Below, one piece after another: positions 61,135 to 64,000 of a stretch of DNA of 64,000 bases; the first letter of the stretch is position 1; each line of letters opens with the position of its first letter. Origin of the DNA: Denitrobaculum tricleocarpae. GTDB lineage: Bacteria; Pseudomonadota; Alphaproteobacteria; Kiloniellales; Kiloniellaceae. The notes below the pieces were generated by a model. That model saw only the letters and a list, made by a program, of their open reading frames with translations. It made no database searches and was not told the DNA's origin. Where the stretch lies: assembly GCF_007004665.1 (NCBI RefSeq), contig NZ_ML660052.1, positions 806,001-870,000 on the forward strand. The letters run 5' to 3'. Position numbers and translations under genes: made by a program.

Positions 61135-61839
61135 TTGCTGCGCTGTCATCCTGAGAAGGGGATCTCCGGACCAGCCAGATATGCTCTGGCTGCCGCGTTT
61201 TCACTCGCCGTCATGCTGGCGAGCGGAGAGGCCACGAAAGCGGGCGTTATCTCGGCCAGCGCCGTGCTTGATTCAGGGCAGGAAGTGCCGCCCGGCTTCT
61301 CCGATGCCTCCGGACGGGCGGACTTCAGCTATGATAGTGACAGCGGCACCTACAGATTCGAGCTGCGGGTGTCCGGGATCACGCTCACCGATATCACTTT
61401 TCCGGATGGGAGCGGTTTGGCCTTCGGCGCCGCCGGCCCGGTCCACCTGCACAGCGCGGCTCGGGGTGCCAACGGACCCATCGTCGCGCCTTTCAACGAC
61501 CGGGTGCTCTATTCCGAAGACGGAGATGGCTTCCGGCTGAGCTCGTTCGGTCCGCTGGACAGTCTCGTCACCGGTCTCACGGCGGAAGCTTTTTTGAACC
61601 AGCTCGCACTTGAGAGTCTTTACGTCAATGTTCATAGCTTCCCCAATTTCCCAGGCGGGGAGATCCGCGGGCAGCTTGTCGTCATCGCCGAACCGGCCGG
61701 TCTCGCTCTGCTGGGGTTCGGTCTGGCCCTTCTCCTTCTTGCCCGGGTGGTTCGTCGGCGCGGATTCAGCCTTCGCCGCGTAAGCCCACGCCTTATCAGC
61801 GTGGTCCGACGGAAACTTGCTCTGTCCGAGCGCCGTTAG
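61135..61839 (+). CDS. CHRD-domain secreted protein with a PEP-CTERM-like C-terminus
   Basis: 234 residues. A signal peptide (residues about 15-37) precedes a CHRD domain (VLDSGQEVPPGFSDASGRAD, VHLHSAARGANGPIVAPF, YVNVHSFPNFPGGEIRGQL). The C-terminal region EPAGLALLGFGLALLLLARVVRRR resembles a PEP-CTERM sorting signal (shown here only as a region: Glu-Pro, hydrophobic helix, Arg cluster), but about 24 basic residues follow it. It starts at TTG 61135 with GGGAAG upstream. No exosortase gene is in the window. Confidence 0.8.
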   Translation: MLRCHPEKGISGPARYALAAAFSLAVMLASGEATKAGVISASAVLDSGQEVPPGFSDASGRADFSYDSDSGTYRFELRVSGITLTDITFPDGSGLAFGAAGPVHLHSAARGANGPIVAPFNDRVLYSEDGDGFRLSSFGPLDSLVTGLTAEAFLNQLALESLYVNVHSFPNFPGGEIRGQLVVIAEPAGLALLGFGLALLLLARVVRRRGFSLRRVSPRLISVVRRKLALSERR

Positions 61840-61873
61840 CGCCAGTAAAAAACCTGTCTTCGAGCTATTATTT

Positions 61874-61893
61874 CGATAATTCTAGAAATATTG
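61874..61893. promoter_or_regulatory. ArsR operator and promoter in front of arsR
   Basis: The imperfect palindrome CGATAATTC-TA-GAAATATTG lies directly before TTGACT (-35, 61894-61899), with TTTAAT (-10, 61917-61922) 17 bp further. A +1 about 7 bp after the -10 falls on the ATG at 61929, predicting a leaderless transcript. The same motif recurs before arsP. Confidence 0.7.
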
Positions 61894-61928
61894 TTGACTC
61901 GGAAGAATACCTGGCCTTTAATGGCGTC

Positions 61929-62246
61929 ATGGAAATTCTGCAAGCAGCACGCTGTCTCGACAAGCTGGGCAACCCGACCCGGCTGGAGGTCTTCCGGCTT
62001 CTGGTGAAGGCGGGCAAGGCCGGGCTCGCGGTGGGCGATCTGCAGGAACACTTGAACGTTCCGGCCTCGACACTGTCGCACCACATCTCGCATCTGGTGA
62101 ATGCGGGTCTTGTGCATCAGGAGCGCGAGGGACGGGTTTTGCGCTGTCGCCCGGATTTCGCGCTCATGCAGTCGCTGATCGATTTTATGACCGAGGAATG
62201 CTGCGAAGGGCTTGGACCTGCGCAGCAGAGCAGGGATGCCGGCTGA
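61929..62246 (+). CDS. arsR: ArsR family metalloregulator
   Basis: 105-residue winged-helix repressor. KLGNPTRLEVFRLLVKAGKA, the recognition helix VPASTLSHHISHLVNAGLV and the wing HQEREGRVLRC are typical. Possible metalloid ligands are Cys9 (ARCLDKL), the Cys of LRCRPDF and the CC pair of TEECCEGL; the classical alpha3 CVC is absent, so it is a different ArsR sensor type. It is followed 69 bp later by the permease with a matching operator. Confidence 0.9.
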   Translation: MEILQAARCLDKLGNPTRLEVFRLLVKAGKAGLAVGDLQEHLNVPASTLSHHISHLVNAGLVHQEREGRVLRCRPDFALMQSLIDFMTEECCEGLGPAQQSRDAG

Positions 62247-62271
62247 GCGCCCTTTTTTTGACGTGAAACTT

Positions 62272-62291
62272 CGATGATTCTGGAATTATCG
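62272..62291. promoter_or_regulatory. ArsR operator in front of the permease gene
   Basis: CGATGATTC-TG-GAATTATCG is palindromic with one mismatched pair and extends to TCGAT...ATCGA over 22 bp. It resembles the site before arsR (first nine bases CGATAATTC). It ends 24 bp before the permease GTG. Confidence 0.7.
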
Positions 62292-62315
62292 ATTGTAAAA
62301 CAGGAGAGTTAGGCC

Positions 62316-63359
62316 GTGACGGTTCTGGTCGAACGTGTAGTGGGTCTTGGGGGCCGGGTCTGGCGTCTGGACCGGGTCTGGTTGACGTTTTTTCTGCTGT
62401 TTGCGGTGCTCGCCGTCGCACTTCCCGCGCAGGCGATGGACAGCGTTTCCTTTGTCATCGATGCTTTTCTCTGGATCGCGCCTTTTCTTCTGCTCTCGGT
62501 CTTGATGGCTGCCTGGCTGAAGGCTGCCGGCGCCGACCGGCTGATCGGCGCTGTCGTTTCGCGCTCTCCCGCGATGGGTATTCTTGTGGCGGCGGCGGCC
62601 GGATCGCTCTCGCCCTTCTGTTCCTGCGGGGTCGTGCCTCTGGTTGCGGCTTTGCTGGCGGCTGGGGTTCCGCTGCCGGTGGTGGCGGCCTTCTGGCTCT
62701 CGTCCCCGCTGATGGATCCGGAGCAGTTCATCCTGCTGGGCGCGACCATTTCCATGGAGTTTGCCATGGTCAAGCTGGTGACGGCCTTTGCTCTCGGGCT
62801 CATGGCGGGATTCGCGACTCTCTGGCTACAGCGCGCGGGCGCCTTTGCCGATCCGCTCAAAGGCATTGCCACCTGCGGCGGCTGCGGCTCGAAATCCCTG
62901 ACCTCGACAGAGGGCGTGCGCTGGGCCTTCTGGAAGGAGAGCGAGCGCTGGTCGGCCTTCTCGGGCGAGGCGCGCGATGTCGGTCTCTTTCTCACCAAGT
63001 GGCTGCTGCTGGCCTTCGCGATCGAAAGTCTGATGGTGGCCTGGATGCCGCCCAACCTGATTGCCTCTTCCCTGGGCGCGGATCAGGGCCTGCTGGCGAT
63101 CCCGCTGGCGGCGGCCGTCGGCGTGCCCGCCTACCTCAACGGTTTTGCCGCGATCCCGTTGGTGGGCGAACTGATGTCCATGGGCATGGCCCCCGGCGCC
63201 GCCATTACCTTCCTTGTTGCGGGCGGCGCGACCTCGATCCCGGCGGCCATGGCGGTCTACGCCCTGGTGCGCAAGACCGTGTTTGCCTGGTACCTGCTGC
63301 TGGCCTTCATCGGCAGCCTGCTGGCCGGGTTCGGATACCAATTGCTGCTGTCGATGTGA
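62316..63359 (+). CDS. arsP: ArsP-type permease (DUF318/YraQ family), probable organoarsenical exporter
   Basis: 347 residues, about eight to ten transmembrane helices. The SPFCSCGVVPLVAALLAAG signature holds the cysteines important in ArsP, which exports trivalent methyl- and phenyl-arsenicals. A cytoplasmic loop carries CGGCGSK. It starts at GTG 62316 with GGAGAG upstream. Pairing with an ArsR regulator and identical operators supports a metalloid role. Other substrates handled by DUF318 permeases cannot be excluded. Confidence 0.88.
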   Translation: MTVLVERVVGLGGRVWRLDRVWLTFFLLFAVLAVALPAQAMDSVSFVIDAFLWIAPFLLLSVLMAAWLKAAGADRLIGAVVSRSPAMGILVAAAAGSLSPFCSCGVVPLVAALLAAGVPLPVVAAFWLSSPLMDPEQFILLGATISMEFAMVKLVTAFALGLMAGFATLWLQRAGAFADPLKGIATCGGCGSKSLTSTEGVRWAFWKESERWSAFSGEARDVGLFLTKWLLLAFAIESLMVAWMPPNLIASSLGADQGLLAIPLAAAVGVPAYLNGFAAIPLVGELMSMGMAPGAAITFLVAGGATSIPAAMAVYALVRKTVFAWYLLLAFIGSLLAGFGYQLLLSM

Positions 63360-63391
63360 CCTCCTGAAATCTAGGCGCCGAGAGAAGACGC

Positions 63392-64000
63392 GTGCCTCGC
63401 ATTATTCTTGCGACCTGTGCCAAGTATCCGCGGCTCTCTGCCTCGAATTCGGCCTATGCTGACGCTTTGCGGTCGAAGGGCTGCGATGTGCAGACGCCGG
63501 CCTGGAACGAGGCACCGATTGAGGCGTTCCTGGACAGTGACCTGATTCTCTTGAGGCAGACCTGGGACTACCAGGATGATCCCGGCGGCTTTGCCGCCTG
63601 GGTCGCACGGGTCTCGAGCTTGAAGGGCAATATTGAGAACCCACCCGAATTGGTCATCTGGAACAATGACAAACGCACCCTGAACGAGGTGACGCAGTCG
63701 GGGGTCCCGGTGCCGCCGACCTGCGGGCTGATGCCTGAGGCACCTGCGGAGATGTTTTCACGGTTGGATTCGGAAAAAATCGTTTTGAAGCCTGCTTTCG
63801 GCGGCAGCGGTACGGGTGTGCGGCTTTGCAGCGAGGCGGATTTCGAAGGCCAGCTTTGTGACGCGCGACGTGAAGCGCCCGGCCGGCCGTTCCTCGCGCA
63901 GGCGTTCCTGCCGGAAATAGCGGCGGGAGAGTGGAAGATCACCTGCATCGGCGGACGTGTGGCCTTCGCGGTGCATGCCAAGCCAAAGCCGGGCGAGTTC
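63392..64000 (+). CDS. ATP-grasp domain protein, N-terminal part (3' end outside window)
   Basis: 203 codons remain open to the window end, starting at GTG 63392, 32 bp after arsP. The pre-ATP-grasp part (VPRIILATCAKYPRLSASN, DLILLRQTWDYQDDP) and the ATP-binding Lys/Gly loop (IVLKPAFGGSGTGVRL) followed by EWKITCIGGRVAFAV match RimK-like peptide/amide ligases such as those seen in glutathione-like or cycloserine pathways. The substrate is unknown. The short spacing suggests the arsR-arsP transcript may continue into it. Confidence 0.85.
   Translation, partial: MPRIILATCAKYPRLSASNSAYADALRSKGCDVQTPAWNEAPIEAFLDSDLILLRQTWDYQDDPGGFAAWVARVSSLKGNIENPPELVIWNNDKRTLNEVTQSGVPVPPTCGLMPEAPAEMFSRLDSEKIVLKPAFGGSGTGVRLCSEADFEGQLCDARREAPGRPFLAQAFLPEIAAGEWKITCIGGRVAFAVHAKPKPGEF

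Overview
The window is a gene-dense, GC-rich chromosomal segment of an alphaproteobacterium, probably of the Rhodospirillales/Kiloniellales type. The lineage call is inference. It rests on the ATP12 F1-assembly chaperone (shared by alphaproteobacteria and mitochondria), a PAS_5-family protein, the gene order rplQ / Do protease / rarA / crcB / rluC / HAD / ATP12, and short mosaic hairpin elements of a kind common in alphaproteobacteria. No phage, transposase, CRISPR array or plasmid gene was seen.

Layout. (1) 1-5032: the end of a ynbE-ydbL envelope pair, a TetR regulator with a palindromic operator, an AlkC-type DNA glycosylase with an ABM-fold partner gene, a divergent WYL regulator, and a MarR regulator plus a membrane protein that carry the same 12-bp palindrome. 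(2) 5098-9724: a four-gene 2-oxoacid:ferredoxin oxidoreductase operon (gamma, alpha, beta, and a GltD-like flavoprotein with a fused ferredoxin tail) behind an exact FNR/FixK box. (3) 9775-11541: tRNA-Thr, a small unknown gene and a PAS_5 protein with an odd translation start. (4) 11640-18256: an amine/polyamine catabolism cluster with two class III aminotransferases, a glutamylpolyamine-synthetase-like enzyme, alanine dehydrogenase and a PuuR-like regulator. (5) 18282-19612: rlmB, tRNA-Tyr and tRNA-Gly.

(6) 19702-52149 is the main information-processing locus: tuf, tRNA-Trp, secE, nusG, rplKAJL, rpoBC, then rpsL, rpsG, fusA and a second tuf, then S10-spc-alpha (rpsJ to rplO, secY, adk, rpsM, rpsK, rpoA, rplQ). 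Structured leaders or spacers are visible before rplJ, rpoB, rpoC, rpsJ, rpsM and rpoA. Clear sigma70-type promoters precede rpsL and rpsM, and strong terminators follow rpoC and rplQ.

(7) 52346-64000: a Do-type periplasmic protease, RarA, an isochorismatase-fold protein that has lost its catalytic triad, a mosaic hairpin element, the fluoride channel crcB, rluC, a HAD phosphatase and ATP12, a histidine phosphatase, a small unknown protein with acylphosphatase, a CHRD-domain protein with a PEP-CTERM-like tail, an arsR-arsP pair with matching operators, and the start of an ATP-grasp gene cut by the window end.

How they fit together. Transaminases using pyruvate would make alanine, which the adjacent alanine dehydrogenase can return to pyruvate. 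The POR operon looks like an oxygen-controlled link between 2-oxoacids, ferredoxin-type clusters and NAD(P)H. Most remaining genes are housekeeping or small self-regulated stress modules (TetR, MarR, ArsR) whose operators can be read directly.
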